In this document: positions 1 through 5,603 of the stretch, one piece after another | How positions within the stretch are numbered: position 1 is the first letter of the stretch | Layout of the letters: each line of letters starts with the position of its first letter | Assembly: GCA_958354105.1 (NCBI GenBank) | Contig: CATWVA010000030.1 | Span: forward strand, 1-21,015 | DNA: 21,015 nt | Reading direction: 5' to 3' | Source: an uncultured Collinsella sp. | Lineage (GTDB): Bacteria; Actinomycetota; Coriobacteriia; Coriobacteriales; Coriobacteriaceae | Notes under the pieces: model-generated | Databases searched by the model: none | What the model was told of the DNA's origin: nothing | Seen by the model: only the letters and a program-made list of their open reading frames with translations | Translations under genes and position numbers: made by a program

Positions 1-123
1 CCGGCAATGATTTCTATCACGGCAAACACGCTGGTCAACGACCGTGTCGATCGTACCGGCGAGGATGCTGAGGCAATCGCGCGAGCAGCTTGGGAAAATG
101 CCTGCAAACTTTTTCAAAAATAG
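1..123 (+). CDS. C-terminal end of an unidentified protein (partial)
   Basis: Frame 1 is open from the window edge to a TAG at 121-123 and gives the last 40 residues of a protein that begins upstream. The tail has a hydrophobic strand followed by an acidic/alanine-rich helix ending in CKLFQK. This resembles the final strand and helix of nucleoside (uridine/purine) phosphorylases, but 40 residues are too few to claim that. The codons are GC-rich like the neighbouring genes. The stop lies just before the -35 box of the tRNA-Leu promoter, so the two transcription units are packed tightly. That it is the end of a real gene is fairly likely; its identity is open. Confidence 0.6.
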   Translation, partial: PAMISITANTLVNDRVDRTGEDAEAIARAAWENACKLFQK

Positions 124-126
124 TTC

Positions 127-155
127 TTGCGTTCGCGATGGCGCTCCGTTATTCT
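127..155 (+). promoter_or_regulatory. Promoter of tRNA-Leu
   Basis: TTGCGT at 127-132 and TATTCT at 150-155 are separated by 17 bp, with the tRNA 5' end 12 nt after the -10 box. This fits a housekeeping-sigma promoter that starts a few bases before the tRNA. Confidence 0.6.
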
Positions 156-166
156 AATTCCTGCAC

Positions 167-253
167 GCGGGCGTGGCGGAATTGGCAGACGCGTACGGTT
201 CAGGTCCGTATGGGGGCAACCCCATGAAGGTTCAAGTCCTTTCGCCCGCACCA
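167..253 (+). tRNA. tRNA-Leu (anticodon CAG)
   Basis: The acceptor strands GCGGGCG (167-173) and CGCCCGC (243-249) pair fully, followed by discriminator A and an encoded CCA. The anticodon stem TACGG/CCGTA encloses the loop TTCAGGT, giving anticodon CAG, which reads CUG, a major leucine codon in GC-rich genomes. A long variable arm (TGGGG/CCCCA) confirms a class II tRNA. The T-arm is GGTTCAAGTCC, a variant that can be told apart from the Arg and Ser T-arms in this window. A terminator follows within 12 nt, so it is a single-gene unit. Confidence 0.97.
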
Positions 254-293
254 TTGATTGAAAGAGCTCCCAGCAATGGGAGCTTTTTTGTTA
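236..293 (+). repeat. Direct repeat, left copy: tRNA-Leu 3' end plus terminator
   Basis: These 58 nt run from the T-loop of tRNA-Leu through the acceptor strand, CCA, spacer and terminator to TTA. They recur at 424-481 with a single difference (A281 versus G469). The left copy belongs to the intact tRNA. The two copies bracket the structured repeat at 327-421. Confidence 0.9.
265..289 (+). terminator. Intrinsic terminator of tRNA-Leu
   Basis: AGCTCCCA (265-272), loop GCAA, TGGGAGCT (277-284), followed by a T run to 289. The stem is perfect over 8 bp. Confidence 0.9.
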
Positions 294-306
294 GGGCCCA
301 TCGCGG

Positions 307-318
307 GGACTTGAACCT
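307..318 (-). repeat. Reverse-complement copy of the tRNA-Leu T-arm
   Basis: GGACTTGAACCT is the exact reverse complement of tRNA-Leu 228-239. The match includes the Leu-specific TTCAAGT loop, so it derives from this tRNA and not from a generic T-arm. It sits 54 nt after the CCA, just past the terminator. Confidence 0.75.
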
Positions 319-326
319 GTGAAGGA

Positions 327-421
327 GCGAGCGTAAAGAAAACGCGGAGCGTTTTTAGCGAGCTGGCGAGTCCGCTGGCAGGCGGGCGAAGCCGGTGCGG
401 ATCCGCGAAGCGGATACGCGG
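327..421. repeat. tRNA-linked structured repeat, copy A (95 bp)
   Basis: This stretch matches 5327-5421 at 90 of 95 positions without gaps. It holds three compact hairpins: AAAACGC-GGA-GCGTTTT (339-355), CCGCT-GGCA-GGCGG (around 372-385) and ATCCGC-GAA-GCGGAT (401-415). Of the five differences between copies, one lies in a loop (408) and one (376) turns a C-G pair into a U-G pair, so the folds are kept. On the left is an inverted T-arm; on the right is a duplicated tRNA-Leu 3' end. A minus-strand open frame crosses it, but the two copies differ in their flanks and nothing suggests a protein. Together with its flanks it accounts for the gene-free stretch between tRNA-Leu and the next gene. Confidence 0.85.
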
Positions 422-423
422 AC

Positions 424-481
424 GTCCTTTCGCCCGCACCATTGATTGAAAGAGCTCCCAGCAATGGGGGCTTTTTTGTTA
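424..481 (+). repeat. Direct repeat, right copy: displaced tRNA-Leu 3' end plus terminator
   Basis: This is the second copy of tRNA-Leu positions 236-293. It begins inside the T-loop and includes the acceptor strand, CCA and a working terminator hairpin (AGCTCCCA-GCAA-TGGGGGCT, then six Ts). There is no 5' half of a tRNA here, so it is not a tRNA gene. The layout resembles the displaced 3' fragment left at the far end of an element integrated in a tRNA gene. Confidence 0.88.
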
Positions 482-558
482 TGGGCCTCCTGTTGGTGAC
501 ACGTGGCTGCTTTGTGCGGGTATCCTAGTGCCAACGTGTGCCTATCAGAGGAGAGACC

Positions 559-1497
559 ATGCTGTTGTCCGGTATTATCGCTGCCCTTACGAGCCTTCTA
601 CTTCCCATCATCATTTTGCTGCTGCTGCTCCCCAACGCCTGCTATGTCGTTGAACAGCAGCATGCCGTGATCATCGAGCGCCTGGGCAAGTTCAACCGCA
701 TCGTCAACGCGGGTTTTCACATGAAGGTGCCCGTGATCGACCGCAAGGCCGCCACGGTGAGTCTGCGCACCATGAAAAACGGCTTTGGCATCGACGTTAA
801 GACCCAGGACAACGTGACCATCGGCCTTGAAGTCTCTGCTCAGTACCACGTGAGCTATGACATGGGCGCCGGTCCGGCAGATTCGGGTATCTACAAGAGC
901 TACTACATGCTGCAGGAGCCCGTCGACCAGATGCGCGATTTCATCACCGATGCCCTGCGCTCTTCCATCCCCGTCTACACGCTCGATGAGGTCTTCGCCA
1001 AGAAGGATGACATCGCCAAGGACGTCAATGCCACCGTGTCCGAGCAGATGGCTGCCTACGGCTTCACCCTCGTGTCGACACTCATCACCAAAATCGCGCT
1101 GCCGACCGAGGTCGAGAACTCCATGAACGACATCAACGCCGCCCAGCGCAAGCGCGCTGCTGCGCAGGAGCTCGCCGAGGCCGACCGCATCAAGCGCGTC
1201 ACCGAGGCGACCGCCGAGGCCGAGGCGATGGAAAAGGCGGGCGAGGGCATCGCCAACCAGCGCAAGGCCATTGCGCTGGGCATCAAAGATTCGCTCGAGA
1301 TTATCCAGGAGACGGGCGTCGGAAACGACGAGGCCAACCAGCTGTTCATGTTTACGCAGTGGTCCGAGATGATGACGGAGTTCGCTCGCACGGGTAAAAC
1401 CTCGACGGTCGTGCTGCCGAGCGATTTCTCGCAGTCGGCCTCGATGTTCGAGCAGATGCTGACAGCCAGCAAAGTTCAAAACGATTCGAAGGAGTAG
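559..1497 (+). CDS. SPFH/Band-7 (stomatin/HIR-like) membrane protein
   Basis: The 312-aa product starts with a long hydrophobic segment (about residues 5-27), followed by a stomatin-type opening (YVVEQQHAVIIERLGKFNR) and an SPFH domain to about residue 190. A charged, alanine-rich coiled coil follows (about 190-235, INAAQRKRAAAQELAEADR). Proteins of this family oligomerise on the inner face of the membrane and organise membrane microdomains or protease partners. The exact role here is unknown. A GTG at 538 is in frame, but the AGGAGAG at 549-555 lies just before the ATG at 559, so the ATG is preferred. rlmH follows after 6 nt, so the two are probably co-transcribed. Confidence 0.9.
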   Translation: MLLSGIIAALTSLLLPIIILLLLLPNACYVVEQQHAVIIERLGKFNRIVNAGFHMKVPVIDRKAATVSLRTMKNGFGIDVKTQDNVTIGLEVSAQYHVSYDMGAGPADSGIYKSYYMLQEPVDQMRDFITDALRSSIPVYTLDEVFAKKDDIAKDVNATVSEQMAAYGFTLVSTLITKIALPTEVENSMNDINAAQRKRAAAQELAEADRIKRVTEATAEAEAMEKAGEGIANQRKAIALGIKDSLEIIQETGVGNDEANQLFMFTQWSEMMTEFARTGKTSTVVLPSDFSQSASMFEQMLTASKVQNDSKE

Positions 1498-1503
1498 ACA
1501 CGC

Positions 1504-1974
1504 GTGAAATACACCGTCGTTTGCGTCGGTAAGCTCAAGGAGCGCTTTTGGAAGGACGCGTGCGCCGAGTACACCAAGCGCCTAGGTGCCTATGCCAAGG
1601 TGGATATCCGCGAGGTGGCCGATATCGACCCGGCTAAGGCGGGCGGCGTGGATGCCGCGCGCGACAAGGAGGGAGCGGCGATACTTGCAGCCCTGCCGCC
1701 TCGAGCGCATGTGATCTTGCTGGCCATTGAGGGCAAAGAGCGCTCGAGCGAGGAGCTTTCGGCGCGGCTCGATGATCTTATGCTGCGAGGCAATAGCGAC
1801 ATCGCCTTTGTGATTGGCGGATCGGACGGCGTGAGCGATGACGTGCGCGCACGAGCCGACGAGATGCTCAGCTTTGGACGTATTACCTTGCCGCATAACT
1901 TGGCGCGCGTGGTGCTGCTGGAGCAAATCTATCGCGCCTTCAAGATCAGCCGAGGCGAGCCGTATCACAAATAG
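1504..1974 (+). CDS. rlmH: 23S rRNA (pseudouridine-1915-N3) methyltransferase RlmH
   Basis: The 156-aa protein matches RlmH in length and layout. It opens with MKYTVVCVGKLKERF, has the SAM-binding knot motif IGGSDGVS (about residues 104-111), and ends with LPHNLARVVLLEQIYRAF and the diagnostic GEPYHK. RlmH is a SPOUT (trefoil-knot) enzyme that methylates pseudouridine 1915 in helix 69 of 23S rRNA on assembled 70S ribosomes. The start is GTG with GGAG at 1491-1494, which overlaps the end of the SPFH gene, so translation of the two is probably linked. No promoter is visible between them. Confidence 0.97.
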   Translation: MKYTVVCVGKLKERFWKDACAEYTKRLGAYAKVDIREVADIDPAKAGGVDAARDKEGAAILAALPPRAHVILLAIEGKERSSEELSARLDDLMLRGNSDIAFVIGGSDGVSDDVRARADEMLSFGRITLPHNLARVVLLEQIYRAFKISRGEPYHK

Positions 1975-2047
1975 GTCGGCAATACGGAACAATGGCGTGG
2001 GACAATACCTTTCGTTTTGAGGAATGTGTCTGAAAGGACTATGAGAT

Positions 2048-2818
2048 ATGAAGATTGGGTTTGTCGGTTTTGGCAATATGGCGAGCGCTATGGCCGATGG
2101 CTGGATCGCTGCCGGTGTAGCTGCGAGCGACATGTGCGCCTGCGCGGGTCGCTATGACGCACTGGTTGAGCGCTGCGAGGCGCGCGGCATGGTCGCCTGC
2201 CACGATGCCGCCGAGGTTGTCGCCGCATCCGATATCGTGGTCGCTGCGGTCAAACCGTACATGATCGAGAAGATATTCGCCCCGCTCAAGGATGCTCTTG
2301 CCAAAAAGGTCGTTCTGTCGGTTGCCTGGACCTGGGACAGTGCCAAGTGGGAGCAGGTCCTGCCGGGCGTCGCGCATATCTCGACGGTGCCCAACACACC
2401 GGTTTCGGTGGGCGAGGGCGTCATCGCCTGCGAGAAGTCCTCTACGCTCAACGGCGAGCAGCGTGCCGTGGCGCTCGACCTGCTCGGTAAGCTTGGCACT
2501 GTCGTCGAGCTTGACACGAGCCTGCTGTTTGTGGGCGGTACCGTGGGCGGTTGCGCGCCGGCATTTGTCGCCATGGCGATCGAGGCCCTGAGCGATGCGG
2601 CGGTCAAGCACGGTATCCCGCGTGCCGATGCCTATCGCATTGTGAGCCAGATGGTGCTGGGTACGGCAAAGCTGCAGCTCGCAACCGGTCAGCATCCCGC
2701 AGCGATGAAGGATGCCGTGTGCTCGCCCGGCGGTGCCACCATCAAGGGCGTCGTCGCGCTCGAGGACGCCGGCATGCGCAGCGCCCTGGTCAAGGCCATC
2801 GACGCTACTCTCCAGTAA
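2048..2818 (+). CDS. proC: Pyrroline-5-carboxylate reductase
   Basis: The 256-aa product has an N-terminal Rossmann fold with GFGNM (residues 7-11) for NAD(P)H, the PNTPVSVGEG motif (about 115-124) and the C-terminal signature SPGGATIKG (about 226). These are the hallmarks of ProC, which performs the last step of proline synthesis in the cytoplasm. The usual SGPAY segment reads GGCAPAF, a mild departure at the start of the helical dimerisation domain. GAAAGGA (2031-2037) precedes the ATG. The 73-nt gap after rlmH has no clear terminator, so read-through from the SPFH-rlmH unit is possible. The stop lies directly against an inverted-repeat element. Confidence 0.93.
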   Translation: MKIGFVGFGNMASAMADGWIAAGVAASDMCACAGRYDALVERCEARGMVACHDAAEVVAASDIVVAAVKPYMIEKIFAPLKDALAKKVVLSVAWTWDSAKWEQVLPGVAHISTVPNTPVSVGEGVIACEKSSTLNGEQRAVALDLLGKLGTVVELDTSLLFVGGTVGGCAPAFVAMAIEALSDAAVKHGIPRADAYRIVSQMVLGTAKLQLATGQHPAAMKDAVCSPGGATIKGVVALEDAGMRSALVKAIDATLQ

Positions 2819-2971
2819 AACCGACCAAAAAGGGACAGGTTTATTTTGGCAGGTTTTTCCTGCGGTTTTGTCCTTTTAGCGAAAAGCGCCCCGCAACTGG
2901 CTCAATTCCAGTTGCGGGGCGCTTGCGTTTGCCCAGATAAAACCGATCAAAATAAACCTGTCCCTTTTTGG
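2817..2971. mobile_element. MITE-like nested inverted-repeat element
   Basis: A perfect 24-bp inverted repeat occupies 2825-2848 and 2948-2971. Inside it is a perfect 15-bp stem, GCGCCCCGCAACTGG (2886-2900) against 2908-2922 with a 7-nt loop, extendable by two A-T pairs. A near-perfect 14-bp direct repeat, AAAACCGAYCAAAA, occurs at 2817-2830 and 2939-2952. There is no credible coding frame inside. The size (~155 bp), terminal inverted repeats and position between convergent genes suit a non-autonomous element or an intergenic repeat family. Which of the two it is cannot be told from one copy. Confidence 0.6.
2884..2924. terminator. Probable bidirectional terminator between proC and the small minus-strand gene
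   Basis: The 17-bp perfect GC-rich stem-loop at 2884-2924 is flanked by TTTTAGCGAAAA on the left and TTGCGTTT on the right. proC (+) and the 57-aa gene (-) converge on it. The T tracts are modest, so efficiency is uncertain. Confidence 0.55.
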
Positions 2972-2975
2972 CAGG

Positions 2976-3149
2976 TTAGTCCCAGAAGCTGTCTTCTTCG
3001 TCCTCGGACTTGGGGCCGCGGTCGACATACATCTTATGGGTGCGCTTCTCCATTACAAAGGCAAGAATCGCAAACAGTAGGATGCCACCGGCGAAAAGGA
3101 TGGCAAAACCGGTGCGGGTGCCAAACAAAAAGGAAAAAACTGCGTCCAT
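2976..3149 (-). CDS. Small single-pass membrane protein (57 aa), unknown function
   Basis: Read on the minus strand, an ATG at 3149-3147 opens a 57-residue frame ending in TAA at 2976. The N-terminal half is hydrophobic (about residues 4-32, with FAILFAGGILLFAILAFVM). It is followed by a basic KRTHK stretch and a strongly acidic end, SEDEEDSFWD. This predicts one membrane helix with a charged cytoplasmic tail. An AGAAGG ribosome binding site lies about 8 nt upstream of the ATG, and codon use matches the neighbours. The gene diverges from serS, and its stop is 5 nt from the inverted repeat. No family is recognised. Confidence 0.75.
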   Translation of the reverse strand: MDAVFSFLFGTRTGFAILFAGGILLFAILAFVMEKRTHKMYVDRGPKSEDEEDSFWD

Positions 3150-3173
3150 TGGGTGCCTTCTTGCGTAGTTGAG

Positions 3174-3203
3174 TTGGGTCGTAAACGCTCATAAGTATAT
3201 ACT
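3174..3203 (+). promoter_or_regulatory. Probable serS promoter
   Basis: TTGGGT (3174-3179) and TATACT (3198-3203) are 18 bp apart and lie 58 nt before the serS start codon. Between the -10 and the start codon are two palindromes, TACATGTA (3209-3216) and GGTTGCAACC (3221-3230). Confidence 0.5.
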
Positions 3204-3260
3204 TGCCCATACATGTACAAGGTTGCAACCTAAATGGAATGTATATCGCCGGAGGATCTA

Positions 3261-4544
3261 ATGCTTGATATCAAGTTTGTTCGCGAGAACCCCGATGCCA
3301 TCGATGTCGCCATGGCTAACCGCCAGACGTCTTGGGATCGCGAGAAGTTCTTTGAGCTCGACGACGAGCGTCGTGCCGTCATCACCGAGGTCGAGGAGCT
3401 CCAGGCTACGCGCAATGCCGAGTCCAAGAAGATCGGCGCCCTGATGAAGGAGGGCAAGAAGGACGAGGCCGAGGCCGCCAAGGAGGCCGTGCGCGCCGTC
3501 AACGAGAAGATTGACGGTCTGGCCGAGCGCCGCACTGCTCTCGAGCAGGAGCAGTACGACTTCATGGCTCACCTGCCCAACATTCCTTGCGAGGCCACGC
3601 CGTACGGCAAGGACGAGGACGAGAACATCGAGCGCCGTCGTTGGGGCACCCCGCGCGAGTTCGACTTCGACTTTAAGCCGCACTGGGATCTGGGCACCGA
3701 TCTGGACATCCTCGACTTCGAGCGCGGCAACAAGCTCTCCGGCAGCCGCTTTACCGTTCTCGGTGGCGCCGGCGCCCGCCTGGAGCGTGCCCTCATCAAC
3801 TTCTTCCTCGATACGCACACCAGCCGTGGTTTTAAGGAGTGGTGGCCGCCCATCGTCGTCAAGCGTCAGACCATGTTTGGCACGGGTCAGCTGCCCAAGT
3901 TCGAGGACGACGCCTATCACGTCTCGGGTGACAACTTCCTGATCCCCACCGCCGAGGTCGTGCTCACCAACCTGCACGCCGGCGAGGTCCTCGATGCCGA
4001 CACCCTGCCGCGCCGCTACACCGCCTTCACCCCCTGCTTCCGCGAGGAGGCCGGTTCCGCCGGTCGCGACACCCGCGGCATTATCCGTCAGCACGAGTTC
4101 GACAAGGTCGAGATGGTCAAGTTCGCTAAGCCGGAGGAGTCCGACGAGGAGCTCGAGAGCATGACCGCCGAGGCCGAGTACCTGCTGCAGCAGCTGGGCC
4201 TTCCGTATCGCGTGATTAGCCTGTGCACCGGCGACTTGGGCTTCTCTGCCCGTCAGACCTACGACATCGAGGTCTGGCTGCCGAGCTACAACGCCTACAA
4301 GGAGATCAGCTCCTGCTCCAACTGCGGTGACTTCCAGGCCCGTCGCGCCAACATCAAGTATCGCGACCCCGAGAACTTCAAGGGTTCGCGCTACCTGCAC
4401 ACCCTTAACGGTTCCGGCCTGCCGGCTGGTCGTACCATGGCTGCCATTCTGGAGAACTACCAGAACGCCGACGGCACCATCACGATCCCCGAGGTCCTGC
4501 GTCCCTACATGGGCGGCCTCGAGAAGATCGAGCCGGTCGCGTAA
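3261..4544 (+). CDS. serS: Seryl-tRNA synthetase
   Basis: The 427-aa protein is the usual length for SerRS. It begins MLDIKFVRENPDAI, followed by the long antiparallel coiled-coil arm that grips the tRNA-Ser variable arm (about residues 27-100). The class II catalytic core has motif 2, FREEAGSAGRDTRG (about 260), and motif 3, LNGSGLPAGRTMAAILENYQ (about 382-401). It charges tRNA-Ser, one of which (GCT) lies in this window. An upstream in-frame ATG at 3234 exists, but GGAGG at 3251-3255 is placed for the ATG at 3261. Codon use is strongly biased to C/G third positions, consistent with high expression. A strong terminator follows. Confidence 0.98.
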   Translation: MLDIKFVRENPDAIDVAMANRQTSWDREKFFELDDERRAVITEVEELQATRNAESKKIGALMKEGKKDEAEAAKEAVRAVNEKIDGLAERRTALEQEQYDFMAHLPNIPCEATPYGKDEDENIERRRWGTPREFDFDFKPHWDLGTDLDILDFERGNKLSGSRFTVLGGAGARLERALINFFLDTHTSRGFKEWWPPIVVKRQTMFGTGQLPKFEDDAYHVSGDNFLIPTAEVVLTNLHAGEVLDADTLPRRYTAFTPCFREEAGSAGRDTRGIIRQHEFDKVEMVKFAKPEESDEELESMTAEAEYLLQQLGLPYRVISLCTGDLGFSARQTYDIEVWLPSYNAYKEISSCSNCGDFQARRANIKYRDPENFKGSRYLHTLNGSGLPAGRTMAAILENYQNADGTITIPEVLRPYMGGLEKIEPVA

Positions 4545-4567
4545 ATTAGCTGCATAGGCGATATGCA

Positions 4568-4596
4568 AGGGCGCTCCTTCGGGGGCGCCCTATTTT
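4568..4596 (+). terminator. Intrinsic terminator of serS
   Basis: GGGCGCTCC (4569-4577), loop TTCG, GGGGCGCCC (4582-4590), then TATTTTG. The stem is fully paired over 9 bp with one G-T pair and closes on a stable UUCG tetraloop. Confidence 0.88.
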
Positions 4597-4644
4597 GTGC
4601 GCAGGTCCATACCATGCCGTGCGGACAGCTCAATAGAAAACACA

Positions 4645-4658
4645 CGAACAACTGTTCT
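4645..4658. promoter_or_regulatory. Candidate LexA/SOS box
   Basis: CGAACAACTGTTCT contains GAAC-N4-GTTC, the core of the Gram-positive and actinobacterial LexA (DinR) operator. It lies 60 nt before the start of the 125-aa gene, near a possible -10 box TATGCT (4679-4684). A palindrome CTGTATACAG (4657-4666) overlaps its right end. Regulation by LexA is an inference. Confidence 0.45.
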
Positions 4659-4717
4659 GTATACAGCCATCTACCTGCTATGCTTTTGCTAAATAAGAGC
4701 GAGAGAAAGGGGACGCA

Positions 4718-5095
4718 ATGGAGCTGTTTGATGATCGGGTGGTTTTGTTTGAGAGCGACGAGGGCGGGGAGTACCTGCTTGTAACGTGTGAGCCGTCTGG
4801 CATGGGCGGCCTGGTGGTTCGGCAGACGAGTGAGGGTCCGTTGACACAATGGTGCTTTGAGGAGTCGCCTCATGTGGTCGAGACCTTTGTGACGCACGAG
4901 GGACTTGTGGCGCTGGAGCACTTCTATGGAGTTGGGACTTCCAACCAGGCCGCGCGCATGCTGAGCATCTCGTTTGCCGATTATGATTGTGCCCAGCGGG
5001 TGAGATCGCTCCTGAGGGAACTTGATGCTAAGTTTGACGTGATCGAAAAGCCAATCGATCGTACGGGGAACGTCGGTATATGCGGAGCAGCATGA
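4718..5095 (+). CDS. Hypothetical protein (125 aa) behind a possible SOS box
   Basis: I do not recognise this family. The protein is acidic and soluble, with no signal peptide or membrane helix. The first half is predicted beta-rich (alternating RVVLFES, EYLLVTCEPS, GLVVRQTS), and the second half has helices around QAARMLSI and CAQRVRSLLRELDAKF. Four cysteines are scattered with no metal-binding spacing. The ATG at 4718 follows AAAGGGGA. It stands alone between the serS terminator and the tRNA-Arg cluster. The upstream GAAC-N4-GTTC site suggests induction by DNA damage. It may be real but lineage-restricted. Confidence 0.75.
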   Translation: MELFDDRVVLFESDEGGEYLLVTCEPSGMGGLVVRQTSEGPLTQWCFEESPHVVETFVTHEGLVALEHFYGVGTSNQAARMLSISFADYDCAQRVRSLLRELDAKFDVIEKPIDRTGNVGICGAA

Positions 5096-5131
5096 CAAAA
5101 CTGCGTTCCACAAAAAAGTTTGAGATTGTGC

Positions 5132-5160
5132 TTGACTCCAATAAGCTAAAGTGGTTTTAT
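5132..5160 (+). promoter_or_regulatory. Promoter of tRNA-Arg copy 1
   Basis: TTGACT (5132-5137), 17 bp, TTTTAT (5155-5160). The tRNA begins 13 nt after the -10 box. Confidence 0.65.
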
Positions 5161-5172
5161 ATGTCTTGCGCT

Positions 5173-5249
5173 GCGGCGTTACCTCAGCTGGATAGAGGGT
5201 CTGACTACGAATCAGAACGTCATAGGTTCGAATCCTATACGCCGCACCA
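5173..5249 (+). tRNA. tRNA-Arg (anticodon ACG), copy 1
   Basis: The 77-nt gene has paired acceptor strands GCGGCGT/ACGCCGC and an encoded CCA. The anticodon stem TCTGA/TCAGA encloses loop CTACGAA, giving ACG, which becomes ICG after deamination by TadA and reads CGU, CGC and CGA. It is identical to the copies at 5604 and 5839. Its own promoter and terminator surround it. It is followed by a structured repeat and a duplicated 3' end. Confidence 0.97.
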
Positions 5250-5260
5250 ATTGAAATTGA

Positions 5261-5289
5261 AAGCCTCCGGCAACGGGGGCTTTTCTTTT
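5261..5289 (+). terminator. Intrinsic terminator of tRNA-Arg copy 1
   Basis: AAGCCTCCG (5261-5269), loop GCAA, CGGGGGCTT (5274-5282), followed by TTCTTTT. Confidence 0.9.
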
Positions 5290-5304
5290 ATGCCGCCACA
5301 GCAT

Positions 5305-5316
5305 GGATTCGAACCT
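5305..5316 (-). repeat. Reverse-complement T-arm after tRNA-Arg copy 1
   Basis: GGATTCGAACCT is the reverse complement of tRNA-Arg 5224-5235. It lies 56 nt after the CCA and is followed by the small palindromic stretch CCTCGGTCGAGG. Confidence 0.7.
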
Positions 5317-5326
5317 CGGTCGAGGC

Positions 5327-5421
5327 GCGAGCGTCAAGAAAACGCGGAGCGTTTTTAGCGAGCGGGCGAGTCCGCCGGCAGGCGGGCGAAGCCGGTGCGG
5401 ATCCGCGCAGCGGATGCGCGG
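5327..5421. repeat. tRNA-linked structured repeat, copy B (95 bp)
   Basis: This copy aligns without gaps to 327-421 (90 of 95 identical) and keeps all three hairpins. The second is perfect here (CCGCC-GGCA-GGCGG), and the third has loop GCA instead of GAA. To its right the sequence resumes inside the T-loop of tRNA-Arg (AATCCTATACGCCGCACCA from 5422). So each copy is joined to the tail of its own host tRNA. The gene-free stretch 5250-5603 consists of this element plus its duplicated flanks. Confidence 0.85.
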
Positions 5422-5525
5422 AATCCTATACGCCGCACCAATTGAACTTGAAGCCTCCGGCAACGGGGGCTTTTCTTTTATGGCAACACCGCATGGATTC
5501 GAACCTCGGTCGAGGCGCGGGCGTC
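5422..5525 (+). repeat. Direct repeat, right copy: displaced tRNA-Arg 3' end, terminator and inverted T-arm
   Basis: This is a copy of 5231-5335 without any tRNA 5' half. It has a second terminator (5451-5479) and a second inverted T-arm (5495-5506). It stops matching after GCGCGGGCGTC, the same junction at which the structured core begins in the left copy. Confidence 0.85.
5451..5479 (+). terminator. Duplicated tRNA-Arg terminator
   Basis: The hairpin AAGCCTCCG-GCAA-CGGGGGCTT with TTCTTTT is identical to the one at 5261-5289. It has no intact gene directly in front of it. Confidence 0.85.
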
Positions 5526-5562
5526 TTAATCATCACTTCGTAAAATTTTTCCAAATTGTCGC

Positions 5563-5591
5563 TTGACCCATCGAGGGGTCACGTGCATAAT
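5563..5591 (+). promoter_or_regulatory. Promoter of tRNA-Arg copy 2
   Basis: TTGACC (5563-5568), 17 bp, CATAAT (5586-5591). The same boxes and spacing recur before copy 3, and the tRNA starts 13 nt downstream. Confidence 0.8.
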
Positions 5592-5603
5592 AATCCGTGC
5601 GTT

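Larger units (their letters stand above)
5231..5335 (+). repeat. Direct repeat, left copy: tRNA-Arg 3' end, terminator and inverted T-arm
   Basis: This runs from the T-loop of tRNA-Arg copy 1 through CCA, terminator and inverted T-arm to GCGCGAGCGTC. It recurs at 5422-5525 with a few substitutions and one deleted base, and a third version follows tRNA-Arg copy 3 (5897-6000). Confidence 0.85.

Noticed and set aside
200..442. Minus-strand open frames across tRNA-Leu (200-442) and tRNA-Arg copy 1 (5212-5463) that share similar peptides
   Set aside because: The shared peptide is a translation of the structured DNA repeat, and the frames overlap tRNA genes. Tails such as GFEPMTF are typical of spurious frames read through T-arms.
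538..558. GTG at 538 as start of the SPFH protein
   Set aside because: The ribosome binding site at 549-555 is placed for the ATG at 559, and the signal-anchor helix begins cleanly there.
3234..3260. ATG at 3234 as start of serS
   Set aside because: GGAGG at 3251-3255 points to the ATG at 3261, and SerRS proteins begin at that residue.
3150..3260. T-box riboswitch upstream of serS
   Set aside because: The leader is only about 50 nt after the likely start site, with no stem I, T-box sequence or terminator.
3258..4568. A 436-aa open frame antisense to serS, and similar long antisense frames opposite the SPFH gene, the PhoB-like gene and htpG
   Set aside because: They mirror well-identified genes and are explained by the strong codon bias of a GC-rich genome. 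The predicted proteins are leucine/valine/alanine-rich with no recognisable domain.
327..5421. Exact 5,000-bp offset between the two structured repeat copies
   Set aside because: The offset is striking, but unrelated genes lie between and no further repeats share it, so I treat it as coincidence.
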